A stretch of DNA of 64,000 nucleotides from Hysterangium stoloniferum (taxonomy: Eukaryota; Basidiomycota; Agaricomycetes; Hysterangiales; Hysterangiaceae). Numbering within the stretch: the first letter of the stretch is position 1; each line of letters starts with the position of its first letter. Made by a program: the position numbers and the translations under genes. The stretch lies in the NCBI GenBank assembly GCA_015178975.1, contig WHVD01000012.1:1240001-1304000 (forward strand), written 5' to 3'. The notes below the pieces were generated by a model, which saw only the letters and a list, made by a program, of their open reading frames with translations, made no database searches and had not been told where the DNA came from. This document shows, one piece after another, positions 40,791 through 53,258 of this stretch.

Positions 40791-42890
40791 GATGGGAATA
40801 ATAGGACTTAAGAACTACAAGAGGGTTTAACTCAATTGTGGACCATCTAACAAATTCTATATTATTTTGTAATTCCATCAAATGCAGGGATGTGAATGGG
40901 ATTTTAAATTGATTGATTATGCACATGTTCTATGGGATGTTGAATCCTGCAACCACATCCAGAAGTTTTGTGGATTTTTAATCAGATCATCCTCTGACAA
41001 GTCACAGGAAATATAAAGGGATACAGAATCCCACTGGACTATACAAAATTGAAAGAGTTTATATTTAATGATATGGTTGATGCTTAAAAGATCCTATGTA
41101 CCCTCCACCTACCTTTTGGATCCTTAACCAACTGTAAATCTTATAAGGATCCAATAGAGTTTATTGGAGTTTATATATATGTAAGATAAGGCTCTACTAC
41201 AGATCTTAAAATTTTTTGGACAGAGGGGTTTTCCCGGTGAGGCTCTCCTAGTAGTTGTTTTCACCACAGGCCACTACGGTAGTAGGTCAGAATACACTTC
41301 AGCTCATAAACCCAATTCATCCGACTCCCCCTTTGTTTCGCTCATAAACCTTCTGGAAGTTGCCATGTCTGACCTGTAATAGATACAATCAAACACCCCA
41401 TAGCACCGAAAGACTGTGATAAATCACTTGAACATTTCGTGAATGACCTTGCTACCAATATGAATGTGTTACTCAGATCTGCGGGCCCCCCTGCTCCCCA
41501 AGTCTCCAATCTGGAACCTGTGCAAACCGTTCCAAATTATTTCACCGGTACCCAAGGGCACTGATCATGGCTGCTAGTTTCAAGGTGAAGCCAACAATTC
41601 TGATTGACTATGGCAGAGATCATGAACTCGGGTGGCGAAGCTTTCTCAATAGCTGTCATCTCTGTTTGTCCCTCTGTGTTTCGAAGTTCCCTGATGACTG
41701 ACAATTGTGCATCCTCCAGAACTCACCCATACATAGAAAGAGTGCGCAGATACATTCAATGATCATCAAAACGCAGACCCCATGCCAAAAAGAGAAGGAG
41801 GCAACACAATGTGCAATTCCACTATTGAGCACCAGGTGAAAGATACCGTGTTGCTTCAGAAAGTGGTGTTGACTGTTGATGAAACGCCAGAAGACAAAGT
41901 TTCGAACACTGCTACTGTCTCAGTGTGATCAATGGCAAGCACAGATTGTGTCTAACACTGTTACTGTTTCAGGGTGATCAATAACAAGCACAGAATGTGT
42001 CTGATCCAGTTCTGTTTGTGGAATTGGCAAATAGATCGGTAGCCTGAGCTAGATGTGGCAGCTGATATGCTTCAGGATATTACTTTCATCGATCTCAGGC
42101 TTCCCTATCCAAATTGTGGAAGGTGTACCTTCTGAATGCCTTCCATTTACTTGTCAGGGGATAGTGCAACTAAAGAACCAAATCACACGAAAAAGCCATG
42201 GGGCTAGGTAATGAAAGAGGCGGTCGGGATTCAATTTGAGGCTCAGCCCTGTGTGGTACAAACAACTCATGTCTTATTACTGATACACTACCAATATACG
42301 AATGGGGTTTGGTTGTCCAGTGGAAGAAGATGGAGTCTATACGCACATGATCACTATAGTTCGTTGGCAGTCAGAGACTAATCAATCATGTGGAGCAAAT
42401 ATCGTAATAACGACATCACTGACGAACCTGATAACTTCCTCTTTAGTCGTTATTTACAGATCACCTGTTCTTCGTCCAGCGAGGCACAATTCAAAACCTA
42501 TAAATACGACGGAACGTCCGGATTCATCATATGTTCACTAGAGAGTATTTGCAACTACTACAGTGACGGACCGCTCATTATCATTATCATTGTCAATGTT
42601 ATCTCCCTCTTCGTTTGTTTCCAACCTGTTCACGAGGATGAGTCGACTCATGATCGTGATGATCTTTCGTGTCGCAGAAGTATTCTTCTTTCAGATCCCA
42701 ATCTTCTCTCATAACGATCTCCTCGTCTCTGCCAGTATTAACATTCAATGCTGACTGTTGTTGGTGTTTCTCCAGGTATTCCTCCACAGTTATTTTTTCT
42801 CTATCTCTTTCTTGTGCTACCACATCCAGCTACACCGTTTTGGAGAAAGCATGGTGAGCCATTTACACTATACGAAGACCCCCGCTGTCA
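40791..42890. other. No recognised gene; CpG-keeping sequence from about 41220
   Basis: From 41220 on the composition resembles the alpha-galactosidase gene next door, so this is probably old single-copy sequence. A short imperfect duplication around GTTTCGAACACTGCTACTGT lies at 41900-41990. A minus-strand charged frame (42599-42823, EEYLEKHQQQSALN...EDWDLKEEYF) could be an exon of an unknown gene. Nothing is certain. Confidence 0.4.
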
Positions 42891-45400
42891 TTTAGCCACC
42901 CACATGAGTGCCATTCTGGTCGGTGCAATGCCACCAAACACTGCATGCAGGGAAAATCCCTGCCGGTTCGTCACCTGCATCTTTAAGAAGTAATGCTGTC
43001 ACGCCATGTGCTGGAAGGGTAGTGGTGAAGCTCCGTACAGCAGTGCCATTGTCGGTATGCGACCAAAGGTCCTACTCGAAGACATAAACAACAAGGGATT
43101 AATTGACCGAGTACTGGTTAACTTACGCGAACGGAGTATTGACGACCTGCTCTGATCCAAGGTGACTCGGTAAGATTAAAGAACATCTCTGCAGTCTCGT
43201 TCTGGGTATTTAGCTGTATCAACAGTCAGATATTTATGAATGTAACATCCATAGTTAGTCGTACAAGCATGATGACTGAAAATCATGCAAATTAGAAATG
43301 GTTGATATCTTTGAATAAACTCATTACCTATTCCATGTTGACTCTGACCACTCCAGTACTGCGCAGGGGAGGTTTGGTTGCTTACCCAGTCGGGCTATAT
43401 ATATCCAAAAGTCAGGATTACGCCTCAATGTGATGTGCTTTCAGATACTCACGTTGATTCCCCATCGGAAAGGTGTAATTGCGGTCCCAACAACAGGATC
43501 TTGGTTAATGGCGATGATCTCTTGGTTCTTTAAGATACTGAGGATATCGGGAGTAATCGCAGAGAGCTAACAAATGTGGACCAATTAAAACATAGATGAT
43601 AGATGAATAAGTGGATACATTTCACACATTGGTGCCAATCAAAAGAGGGCTCTTGTTGAGTGCCCAAGCTGTAAAGTGTGACCTCGAAAAGAACGGAAGA
43701 TCAGAAAATAGTACGAAGGATAATTACGACGACATGCGCACTTTGCTTCCTCGAAGGTGAGTCCCCCGTTACCCCTGTCGACGCAAAAATAATCAGAAAA
43801 TATATATTTCTCCGACAGGATTTGCATCACAATTGCAACTGTGACGGGGTTAATCGAGCATATCTTGAATAAAATGATTTGGTTACCATATCCATATCAT
43901 TATGACCAAAGAAGTCGGTATGAGAGCTGATAAAGGAGGTGGTGTCAATTATCGCCGCCAATGAATCCCAGTTAGGTGCTAAGGCGAAAGTATTAGACCA
44001 TGATTCACCCTGTCCATAAACCAAAAGAAAATGGACCAATATCTCCAGTTATCCTCCAGCTCTGTCCCATAGTCTTTCCCCAAAGCCAAACCTGACTCTA
44101 AATATCATAAAAAGCCTTCAGTTAATACAATCTCGAATAAATGAGCTCAAAACCGACCCATCCCCATTCGCAAAGGGAGAAGATGATTGGGAGGCCACCA
44201 TTCTTCATTTGAAAGAAGCTGATTGCATCGGCCATTCTTTGATATCCTGGTGACGGGGTTGTTAGTAGTGAAAACGGCTGATCACGTATAAAACTTAATT
44301 TACTTCCAACAATGCCTGTACGGGTGATAGAGTCGTATGGAACTGGCAATTGTTTAGAAGAGGAAGATACTGATTAATTCCAACTAACTGGCACAATTGT
44401 CGTATCTAGGTTGATCATATACAGTTTAGAGTCTTGTAAGTTAAAAATATCTAAAAAAAACGTACTTCAAATAATTGAAGCCCCATCCGATAAATTGTTC
44501 CAAGTCGCTGCGAGATTGTGAGAAAACTGCGTGCTTCAGAAGGCATATAGCAAATAAGCATACCTCTCTTCATGTTGGAAAGATCCAGGGTAACCATCAC
44601 CTATATAAAACACAGCTATTTAGTGGCAAGCGGTAGCACAAATATCGATAACCTTACAGGTGAACCATCCGGAATCTGAGTACTTTAATTACTAATTTAG
44701 CTTTCTGAACGCATAGTGATATTGGTAGCACATACGATTCCCGCATTCCTATGAAGGGAGCAGTTTGATTGATGGCTTCAACTAGTACAAGGAGGAGAAT
44801 AACCTACAATCCCAATTTATGCAGCTTAGAAGTCAGGTCATTGAATCCCAAAGGGAATTTGTTGAAATCTAACGAACTCTGGGTGAATAATATGCAATAC
44901 ACTGACAATAGATATTTACCTGGTACTAAAAGGCCTTTGGAGGTCCTATTTTTTTCAGCCCAGCAATCGTCGAGATTCAGTTGTTTATATCCTACGTCCT
45001 GGATTGCCTTTTAAGAGACATTACGTGGGAGATATTATGAAAGGCCCAACAATGAGACCAAGACTTTTCATTAGTGAGCCTGTTTGCAACACCAACTTTT
45101 CGTCTACATTGCACTAACGGGTCCCGTTATTGACATCATCTTTTGGTTAATATGGGTTCTCACACCTGGAATGCGTTCCAACCTTCATATTAAATCTTTC
45201 AGTCAGAGCATATTCTATAACACATGGCGTCATTGGCCAATTTACCGTTATAACCCATAACTATTAATTAGATTGATCTCATCAACATTCCAATACTTGC
45301 TCAGTTGGAATAATCACTTACTGGGTAACCTCCCAACACCATTATTCAATGTCTGCACGACCAAAGGCGTGGCAAGTAAGAAAATCAGGCTGGATAACAT
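42891..45400 (-). CDS. Secreted alpha-galactosidase, glycoside hydrolase family 27
   Basis: The enzyme cleaves terminal alpha-linked galactose from plant oligo- and polysaccharides outside the cell (EC 3.2.1.22). The ATG at 45400 (context CACCATG) opens a signal peptide, MLSSLIFLLATPLVVQTLNN. Small exons then give MGYN and WNAFQ, CNVDEKLVLQTGSLMKSLGL, VGYKQLNLDDCWAEKNRTSK, YSDSGWFTC, GDGYPGSFQHEER, FIGWGFNYLKYDNCA (nucleophile Asp near 44400), RMADAI, IIFSLCEWGW, WLWGKTMGQSWRITGDI (acid/base Asp near 44040), LAPNWDSLAAIIDTTSFI, FFGHNDMDM, SHFTAWALNKSPLLIGTN, AINQDPVVGTAITPFRWG, and the tail FNLTESPWIRAGRQYSV...HGVTALLLKDAGDEP. More than ten introns of about 45-60 bases have proper donors, and most junctions keep the frame. 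The motif following MDM is the least clear. The gene looks intact or nearly so. Its 5' flank is a 117-bp tandem duplication. Confidence 0.88.
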
Positions 45401-45403
45401 GGT

Positions 45404-45640
45404 GACGAGCCTCCCACAATGGCCTTCAAAGTTTTTATATGATTGGGACCCCGGCCATCGTTGGCGCCTTGCTTCCGCTCCTCGGATACACCCACATAGT
45501 GTGCTATTGAAATGTCTGATGACGAGCCTCCCACAATGGCCTTCAAAGCTTTTATATGATTGGGACTCCGGCCATCGTTGGCGCCTTGCTTCCGCTCCTC
45601 GGATACACCCACATGGTGTGCTATTGAAATGTCTGATGAC
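45404..45640. repeat. 117-bp tandem duplication directly upstream of the alpha-galactosidase ATG
   Basis: Copies at 45404-45520 and 45521-45637 begin GACGAGCCTCCCACAATGGC and differ at only a few bases. The end of the unit (GTGCTATTGAAATGTCTGAT) also occurs at 28318. The gene's promoter region is therefore built from repeated, and partly dispersed, sequence. Confidence 0.85.
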
Positions 45641-46019
45641 CTCGTTTCTCAAGATTAAAAGATTAATAGGGTCGAACATTTATCATCCATAAAGAGCAAC
45701 CTCCTTGGGATAATGAAAATCGCGAGGTTCATCTAGGATTCTGTGGGACGCTATTGCGCGCGTTTCTTGCACATGATGCGTACGGATGGCCCGGGCTTTT
45801 TACATGCTTTATTCCAATTTTGAACTTTCCAGTCTCTCACATCAAGATTGAATCTTATTATGGGAATCCGAGGTTTTTGGGAGGTACATTATACCAGTTT
45901 CGATCTACATACATATCTCTAGCAATACACTGACATGTTGCTTGACATTTAAGGTCCTCACTCCAACTGCATGAAGTCAGTCAATACTTAATCTAGCCAT
46001 TGAGGATGGGTCAGCATCA
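45641..46019. other. Copy of 28330-28500, then no gene
   Basis: Up to about 45815 it is similar to 28341-28485, and this copy retains CpG (GCTATTGCGCGCGTTTCTTG against TTGCATGCATTTCTTA). Beyond that nothing is recognised. Confidence 0.5.
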
Positions 46020-47690
46020 AGTCAAAACCTCAGTGGTGGATATAGAGTTGGTATTGATACTTACATATGGCTTTATGAAGCAAGACCTGCACAACAAGGG
46101 GAAAATACAGTCCTGCAAGTTCTCTTCTCTTGTTGCTGCAGGTGCACTGTGTTTGGCTCATATTAACATCATGCTTCGATTAATTTTTTATAAGAATTTT
46201 GAAACTTGCTATTCTTCCTCTTTTTGTTTTTGATGGTCCACAGTGTCCCAATGTGAAAAGAGGGTGAACAATCAAACAGAGGGACCATGAGCTCCTCAAT
46301 AGTTTGTGAAAGATGTTGGATGCATTTGGGTTTGACTGCCACACTGTAAGTTTCCCTTTATCATACAAATTGACTCCATAAATTATTATGATAGGCTCCT
46401 GGGAAAGCTGAAGCTGAACTAGCTTACCTGAATAAAATTCACATTATCGATGCTGTGATCACCAATGATGGGGACAGCCTCATTTGGGGAGCTAAAACTG
46501 TTATCTGTAGCTTCTCTGTGATTATGAATGGACATGCAGCCTATAATGGTGCCCAGAAGCATGATACAAACCATGCCTATGTATTCAGGGCAAAAAAAAT
46601 TCTGGAACATCCCAAAATTGGCTTGGACCAAGATGGATTCCTTCTTATAGCCTTATTTTGTGGTGATTACAACACTGTGCATCACTTCCATTCTTCATAT
46701 TTCAGACCCTTAGCTTATCTCATCACAGTCCTACATATTAGGCATGGGAATTAAAATTGCTATGGGTTTAGCACAAGCTGGCTTGGTACAAGTCTAGGCA
46801 ACATTATTCATATGTACTCACCTATGCAGCTGGAATCCTTTCTCCCTGGCTGGCATAAATCACTTGTTGATGAACTACAGACCAATAAAAGTGGAAGGCT
46901 GCCAATAAGTATCTACAACTTTCCAAGACTCTACCCACCGGGTTCCCAGAGATGATGATCTTGGAGCTCTACAGCAACCCATTGACATCAGAAAGGTATG
47001 ATCAGTCCCTTCAAGGGTTTGCTACCCTGTGGATGAAGGCTGCAAATATTGGAAAGCTGTCACACTTTTGTGAGCTTTACTTTGATTGGGCCCATGAACA
47101 TACTATTCTAGAAAAATTTTGCACATTACTGTGGCCTGGGATTTTAATACGATGTCTCATGAAAAGTCCATCTCCATGCCTCAAATGTGAGTGAACTATT
47201 AACCCCCCCAGTATGATAATATTGACTCCACTCTGAGGATACAACAATTCAAGAATTGTCTGTTGTGATCATCAAGGAGGGCAGGCATGCCTGGGGTGAC
47301 TTCTTACCAGAATTCCAAGTTATGATTGACACCACCCCATTGATCCTGCAAGGAAAGACCAGGATTCAACATGTCAGAGAAATATTAAAAGACTCAGTCC
47401 CTGTTGTCAGACCCAACAAGCCAAACTGCAAGGAAACGAAGATGGTAGTCAGGTCTCACAATGTGTGTTCTCTGCTTCGATGTTGGATTCCAGCCAAAGT
47501 ACTTGAGAATGCTCTGCCATTATTAGTGAGTGAGCATGCAGAAGCCATAGACCACAGAAGCAACATCAAACCAAAAAAAATCTGTGTCACCTCCTCATCA
47601 ACAACAAAGAGGAAATTGCCATCACCTAGCAATTCAGAATGTGACCTCCCATCCCCCCAAGCCTTGCTAGATGGCATTCCAGTATGAACT
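46020..47690 (+). pseudogene. XPG-I domain nuclease relative, decayed
   Basis: The family (XPG/Rad2/GEN1-like structure-specific nucleases) is expanded in Agaricomycetes. The N region is seen at 46030-46110 (VGIDTYIWLYEARPAQQGEN) and 46220-46260 (FDGPQCPNVKRG). After an intron with a GTAAGT donor at 46349 and acceptor near 46394 comes the XPG-I signature APGKAEAELAYLNKIHIIDA, VITNDGDSLIWGAK and HAYVFRAKKILEHPKIGLDQ. A helix-hairpin-helix-like stretch follows (MGIKIAMGLAQAGL, about 46745), then FPEMMILELYSNPLTSERY, CELYFDWAHEH and LLWPGILIR, with a C-terminal part to 47687 containing CWIPAKVLENALPLLV. Pieces lie in different frames and the N part has stops, so it is inactive as read. The Glu of the usual APGEAEAE is Lys here at the first position. 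Confidence 0.75.
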
Positions 47691-48132
47691 TTACTTGCAA
47701 CTTTCTGCAACAATTCCTGACAACATCCCCCTCCTTTTAAGCATCAAAAGACTCAGAGGACCAATCCTTCACCCAAATGATTGAGCACAGATATTTCTTC
47801 TGCACAGATGAATAACAATAAATAAATAAAAGGCAATGTAATAGATTTGAGCTTGTACATTAACGTAGCTAAGGCCACACTGTACTATCTCATATGCCTT
47901 TCCCCACTGCCCATTCATGCCAAGATCAATGCAAAATCATGATGTGCTGCTGTTTCAAATTGGCCCTTTGTTTTCAGGACGAGGATGGTGGGTGCATTTG
48001 AGCATATTACATGCCAAGCCTTGGAAGAACCCTACTGTAGGGAAGGGCCCATTTGGAGTCTGTGTAACAGGTATATGTGGTGGGGAGATTGGTGTGCTTA
48101 TATTAGCAGTTTGAGGATGTGCTCAATGGTGG
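47691..48132. other. No gene seen
   Basis: Short frames only. No recognised motif or repeat. Confidence 0.4.
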
Positions 48133-48468
48133 CTTGATAAAACAGCATACACTGCAGAGGCGGTCAATCATGAGGCATTAGAAATTGCATCTGACTCACC
48201 TATAACCTGAACCAATCCCCGACAGCGACTCAGTAAAGTAACATGCACTGTGAAGATGGGTAATGATTGACGAGGTGCTAGAAAATGCACCTGACTCACT
48301 GTATAACTCAAACCCATGTCTGACGGTGACCCCTGATAAAGTAAAATGTGCTGTGGAGATGGAGATGGTCAATTATTATTAAAGGGGTTAAAAAGTGCAC
48401 CTGACTTGTCATGTGATCCAAACTCCTTCCTGATGGCAACCTGATAAAATAATATGTGCTGTGGAGAC
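48133..48468. repeat. Three to four degenerate tandem units of about 105 bp
   Basis: The units share AGTAAAATGTGCTGTGGAGATG-like starts, a GTCAATNAT core, TGCACCTGACTCAC and a GATGGCAACCTGATAAA-like end. The array stops where the LTR at 48469 begins. Confidence 0.6.
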
Positions 48469-48661
48469 TGTAATGTATTAGCCTTATTTTAATACTATTT
48501 TCTGAAAAAGGAGTCCAATGCTCTATCAAAATGTGCAAATACTCAATTCACTGCAAGGTAAAATAATTTAAGTATTGGATATTAATCAGTGGCAGCCTAA
48601 ATAGACTTAGAACCCCTGAAGTCAAGAGTTTACTTGGATATATGCACCCTACTTCACAAAG

Positions 48662-49332
48662 GAGGATATCTGAAAACTATTAAGTATACCAAATTCTAAT
48701 ATACTCTAAAGGTCATTTATACATCTGGGATGTGATTCAAACATAATTTGGTTTTTAAAACTTTCAAAAAGTTAACTCTCTCGTACATTACAAACTAAAG
48801 AATCTTTCTGGACATGAGTAGACAATAAAAAAAATTAGTAGTTTGAAACACTAATACTTGTAAAAAAATAGATACCTTTAGATAGTCCATTCCATACATA
48901 TATATATCATTGGTACCTCTAAATACATATGTATTACTTTGGAATGGATCTGTCAATCTGAACAGATTTCTACTTGATTCAATATACCCAGAATATATAG
49001 GAGGTTTTACTTAACAAAGACAGCTGTGGTATGAAAAATTTCCAATAATATTTCACATATTTTACATGGAAATAACTACATTGCAATTTTTAAAAAACAA
49101 AGTACTAATAAAAGTATTAGTAGGTATCTGTAAAAGGAAGGAAATTCTATACAATGGAATTTATTAAATAACTATGGGTTGTATAAAATGTAATATGGAG
49201 AACTATTTCTGATGATTGTTTTTTGACAATATAATTGTTTCAGAATAGATATCACTATTTAAAGATGGGGTTTTGTAAAAATAAGGCTTTTATTAGTAAA
49301 TATTTGAGATTATAGTAATTATAAACACCCTC
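48662..49332. mobile_element. GAGG-ended 0.67-kb element, copy B1, CAAAG target duplication
   Basis: Unnamed non-coding element. It starts GAGGATATCTGAAAACTATT and ends ...TTATAAACACCCTC, and CAAAG is on both sides (48657-48661 and 49333-49337). The uninterrupted target can be read at about 16031 in L1. The inverted ends are only GAGG/CCTC. It does not have TG...CA ends. Copies B2 (49503-50174) and B3 (59569-60234, inverse) share its whole length. Confidence 0.85.
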
Positions 49333-49437
49333 CAAAGAAGGTTTTGAGAGCTGCTTGTGCAAGAGAATAAGAATTTACTGATTCCGAAGCTAGATTTAAC
49401 TTGAATTCTAGCTAGTTTATATATATTTGTTAAGAAC

Positions 49438-50839
49438 TGAAAAACTGACAGATATTGGTAGACTGATGGGTACTGAACGGAAGGACTTGGCTTCAGCTTA
49501 TGGAGGATATCTGAAAACTATTAAGTATACCAAATTCTAATATACTCTAAAGGTCATTTAAACATCTGGGATGTGATTCAAACATAATTTGGATTTTAAA
49601 ACTTTCAAAAAGTTTTAAACTCTCTCATACATTATAAACTAAAGAATCTTTCCAGACACAAGTAGACAATAAAAAAAATTAGTAGTTTGAAACACTAATA
49701 CTTTTAAAAAATAGATACCTTTAGATAGTCCACTCCATGCATATGTATATCATTGGCACCTTTAAATACATATGTATTACTTTGGAATGGATCTGTCAAT
49801 CTGAACAGATTTCTACTTGATTCAACATACCCAGAATATATAGAGGGTTTTACTTAATAAAGACAGCTATAGTATGAAAAATTTCCAATAATATTTTACA
49901 TATTTTACATGGAAATAACTACATTACAACTTTTAAAAAACAAAGTACTAATAAAAGTATTAGTAGGCATCTGTAAAAGGAAGGAAATTATACAATGGAA
50001 TTTGTTAAATAACTATGGGTTGTATAAGATGTAATATGGAGAACTATTTCTGATGGTTGTTTTTTGATGATATAATTGTTTCAGAATAGATATCACTATG
50101 TAAAAATGGAGTTTTGTAAAAATAAGACTTTTATTAGTAAATATTTGAGATTATAGTAATTATAAACACCCTTCTATGTACTGTGCCCTTGCAAGTTGCC
50201 GTCGGATTGTCCTTAAATCTAGTCCTATTGGTGAAACCTCCCAGTGAGTTACCAATTGGAACCAAAGGATAAGTTGGGTGTCGGGTCAAGGGTCAGAGAC
50301 TGGAGGTGAGTGAGCACAAGCAGAGGCGGAGAGCGGAATACTTAGAGCAGGACTACATGAGATGTAAGAGGGTATTCTGAGTCAATATTCTGATTGCCTA
50401 GTAACTACATTTACAGTGAGTCTATATATGAATTGTCAGCACCTAGAAACTACTAACTAAGGGAAGAGTGGAAAACATTATCTGACTAGAAAATGGAAGG
50501 TTACAATATGATCGGAGGCCATGATTAACTGAGAGTGGAATTATGAGAAAAGGAAATAGTTCAAGGGTTACAAGTATATATGGCATAGGTGAAACATAGT
50601 GTGGAGCGGATCCTCATAAGTAAAAGGGGGTGTATCAAATCATAACCAGATGGTACGAGTATTTTGACAGGGGCATAAACAGAGTTTGATCACCGTGATG
50701 GTATATGTCAGTGTTGGCATTCCGATGGTTACCAAAACAATGACTTGATCATCATCTTGAAGTGTCGATAGACAGTAATAACCTTGGGGACCGTCGGGTT
50801 GCGACATGGTTACGACATGGTTACGACACGGTCGTAACA
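49438..50839. mobile_element. Solo LTR of the Ty3 family, ATATT target duplication (fossil)
   Basis: The ends are TGTTAAGAACTG and ...CACGGTCGTAACA, with ATATT on both sides (49433-49437 and 50840-50844). It matches the LTRs at 18900-20216 and 27660-28168. It holds copy B2 exactly within the shared LTR motif: GGCTTCAGCTTATG ends at 49502 and the motif resumes at 50175. Confidence 0.85.
49503..50174. mobile_element. GAGG-ended 0.67-kb element, copy B2
   Basis: It starts GAGGATATCTG and ends AAACACCCTTC, and TATG lies on both sides (49499-49502, 50175-50178). It is very similar to B1, so both inserted fairly recently. Non-coding and AT-rich. Internal ACATATGTAT and CTAATAAAAGTATTAG palindromes are shared by all copies. 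Confidence 0.85.
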
Positions 50840-51224
50840 ATATTTTATACTATTTATCAAACAGTAAAAATATTTATAAACAGGTCAAAAGATTAGATAT
50901 AGAATAAAATGCTATTAGGCTAATATACATACATTTTAGTCTGAGACATTTTAGAAGATTCTAGAAGATTTAATGATGTCATTCTGGGATGAATGATGTC
51001 ATTTAGAATTTTCTAGAATTTTCTAGAGCATTACAGAAGGTTCTAACTACTTTTAAGACATTATAGAATGTTCTTGGCATAATAGAACATTCTACAATAT
51101 TCTATCTACTATTTGTACCTAATATCTTCTGTTCCTTTGGGAGCCACTGGAATATTCCAGGAGTTTCTGGTTTTTTCTGTAGTAGCATACATGATGACAT
51201 AATGCTTTCACACCTGTGTGTGTA

Positions 51225-51390
51225 TGACACCCTTTGCATCTTGTGACTGTCACATGTTGTGACTGTTGCATGCCCTTGTGACTGTCATGTGCCCTTGTGA
51301 CTGTCATGTGTCCTTGTGACTGTCACATGCCTTTGTGACTGTCACACACCTTTGTGACTGTTGCGCGCCCTTGTGACGACTGTCACCTGT
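51225..51390. repeat. GTGAC-N-GTCAC minisatellite inside LTR L2
   Basis: About eight units such as CTTGTGACTGTCATGTGCC and CTTTGTGACTGTCACACAC. Same family as 17180-17370 and 55735-56235. Confidence 0.8.
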
Positions 51391-51834
51391 TGTGATGATT
51401 TTCCTGCACACTGTGTAATAAGTGCCAGGTGGCCGGTTTGATATTATTATATTGTTATTATATTTACCTTTAGTTAATTATAAATATAATATTTATTATA
51501 ATAATATATGTATAAATATATATATTGCCTTGAATATGTGTGATTACTTCACTTCACATTTTGTCCTTGTCAGAGTTTGAAAGATCATGTGAATATCATG
51601 TGATCTCTTGTGTGTTGTTCATAAGTGCTGAGTCACCATGACATGTTAATCAAAAAAGAATAAAAATAAAAATAGAGGTCAGTTCTATACTCTATACACA
51701 TTAGGTCCCCACCATTCTCCAAAACACCTGATTGAATCCTCACTGATTGAATGGGCACTGGCAGAGCCAAAGAGGCTATCCAATACAGCTTTAGTGGCCT
51801 GTAGATCTTATCCTTGCGCAATCACTGTTGCAGC

Positions 51835-52077
51835 AAGGTGCCGAAAGGTAATAACTAAGTAAATAAAATATAAATAATTAGTTAAAAATTATAATAAATT
51901 AACTAAGATATAATAGCATAATATGAGTCCATATATGCTATTATTTATGTGAAGTTAAAAGGAATAAGGCCTATTTTTCACAATAAAAATATAATAAAAA
52001 TACAATAAATTCGAAAGAATATTAAATAATCCACAGAAAATTAAGAGAATATTATGAGATGATGCTGATACATCACA
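51835..52077. repeat. Truncated LTR end of the S1/S2 family
   Basis: It matches 60775-61017, the right end of S2, from GGTAATAACTAAGTAAATAAA to the end CATCACA. The left part is missing. Confidence 0.65.
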
Positions 52078-53258
52078 GCCGTCAAGGCACCTGGAGAATG
52101 CTCCCCCATGCGTATTTTATCTGGGAGTGGATCCATCACCTGTGTGAGGAGTATGCTTTTACCACAGTTTCATTATGGTAAAACACTCCTTTTATTTTAT
52201 TTATATTTTACACATTTTATTTATATTTTTCTATCTTTTATATTCTTTGAATATTGCATATTTCATTAGTTCAAAGCATTGTGTATACTTGTGGGTGCAC
52301 TCAGCACCAAATGAAACTCAAACACACTTTTACCCAAGAACCACCACTCGTAAGACATAAACTAGGTCTACTACGAGCGGTGATCAGGGTAACGTGTCAG
52401 CTACCACATAGGTAGCAATATCTGAACTATCTAACACTTCTGGCCTTGAACTGTAACAGTCGAGGCCTCCACTCAATCCATCACACTCTTTGACTACTGC
52501 GTTATCTTGTGCTCTCTCTCTCACTTTCTCTTATATTGCACCAAATAGGTCAATATTCTTCCTTTCTACTCATTTCTTCATATATAGAATGGTCAGAACT
52601 TCCACCACTCTTCACAACCTGAGTGAATGACATAGGAAGCTTCTCTGCCATATATGTCTGTGCAATTGATCATGTCGGAGATGCTGGCGCATTAATGACA
52701 GCTTGAACAGTGTCTATCTCAATTTGGTGAGCAACTCAGGCCTCGAGCCACAACACCCGTTCAGCTGCAAATCAGATGAAATAAAATAGATATATAATGT
52801 ACCTTTTGTATGTATGTCACCATGGTCAGGGCTATCACCTGCAGGGCCCAAGCCAGCCTGGTGGCAGGCCAGCAGTTGTGTCCTATGCACACATAAGCAA
52901 GGAGAGAAAATGCCACCCAGCACCATCTGTATAAATCATGCCAGTCCCACCAGAGTATTATATCAACAGCACCTATTTTCACAGATGGCAGAGAGGACAG
53001 GAGGTCAACAGCAGGTCCCCAAAGGTGCAAGGCACCATGTAATAGCAGGTGATTGGAGAAATTATACAGGTACCAACAGCACAGCACCTGCAAGCATGGG
53101 TCCCCAGCACCTCACTGTTATATTGTTTGCTGTAGAATTAATATTTCATTAAATTCAATTCATCAGGTAACACTCTGGAGAATGGGGAAATATTAATATT
53201 TATCTTGCAATCTAATAAAAGGTAGTCAAACAATCATCTGTACAAACCCGTCACGATC
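52078..53258. other. No supported gene
   Basis: TATTTTATTTATATTTT-rich up to 52260, then mixed sequence with a CT-rich stretch near 52510. A minus-strand frame (52761-53093) is Trp/Leu-rich, but its opposite frame is also open and no family is recognised. I leave it uncalled. Confidence 0.35.

Larger units (their letters stand above)
48469..51663. mobile_element. LTR L2, related to L1, with nested insertions (fossil)
   Basis: It starts TGTAATGTATTAGCC and follows L1 (15845-17821), but for two insertions (48662-49332 and 49438-50839), up to about 51663, where the similarity ends. It includes the minisatellite at 51225-51390. Its right end and target duplication were not found, so it is probably truncated. 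Confidence 0.7.

Noticed and set aside
52761-53152. Two overlapping open frames on opposite strands
   Set aside because: Neither has a recognisable motif or exon partner, and being open on both strands suggests chance.
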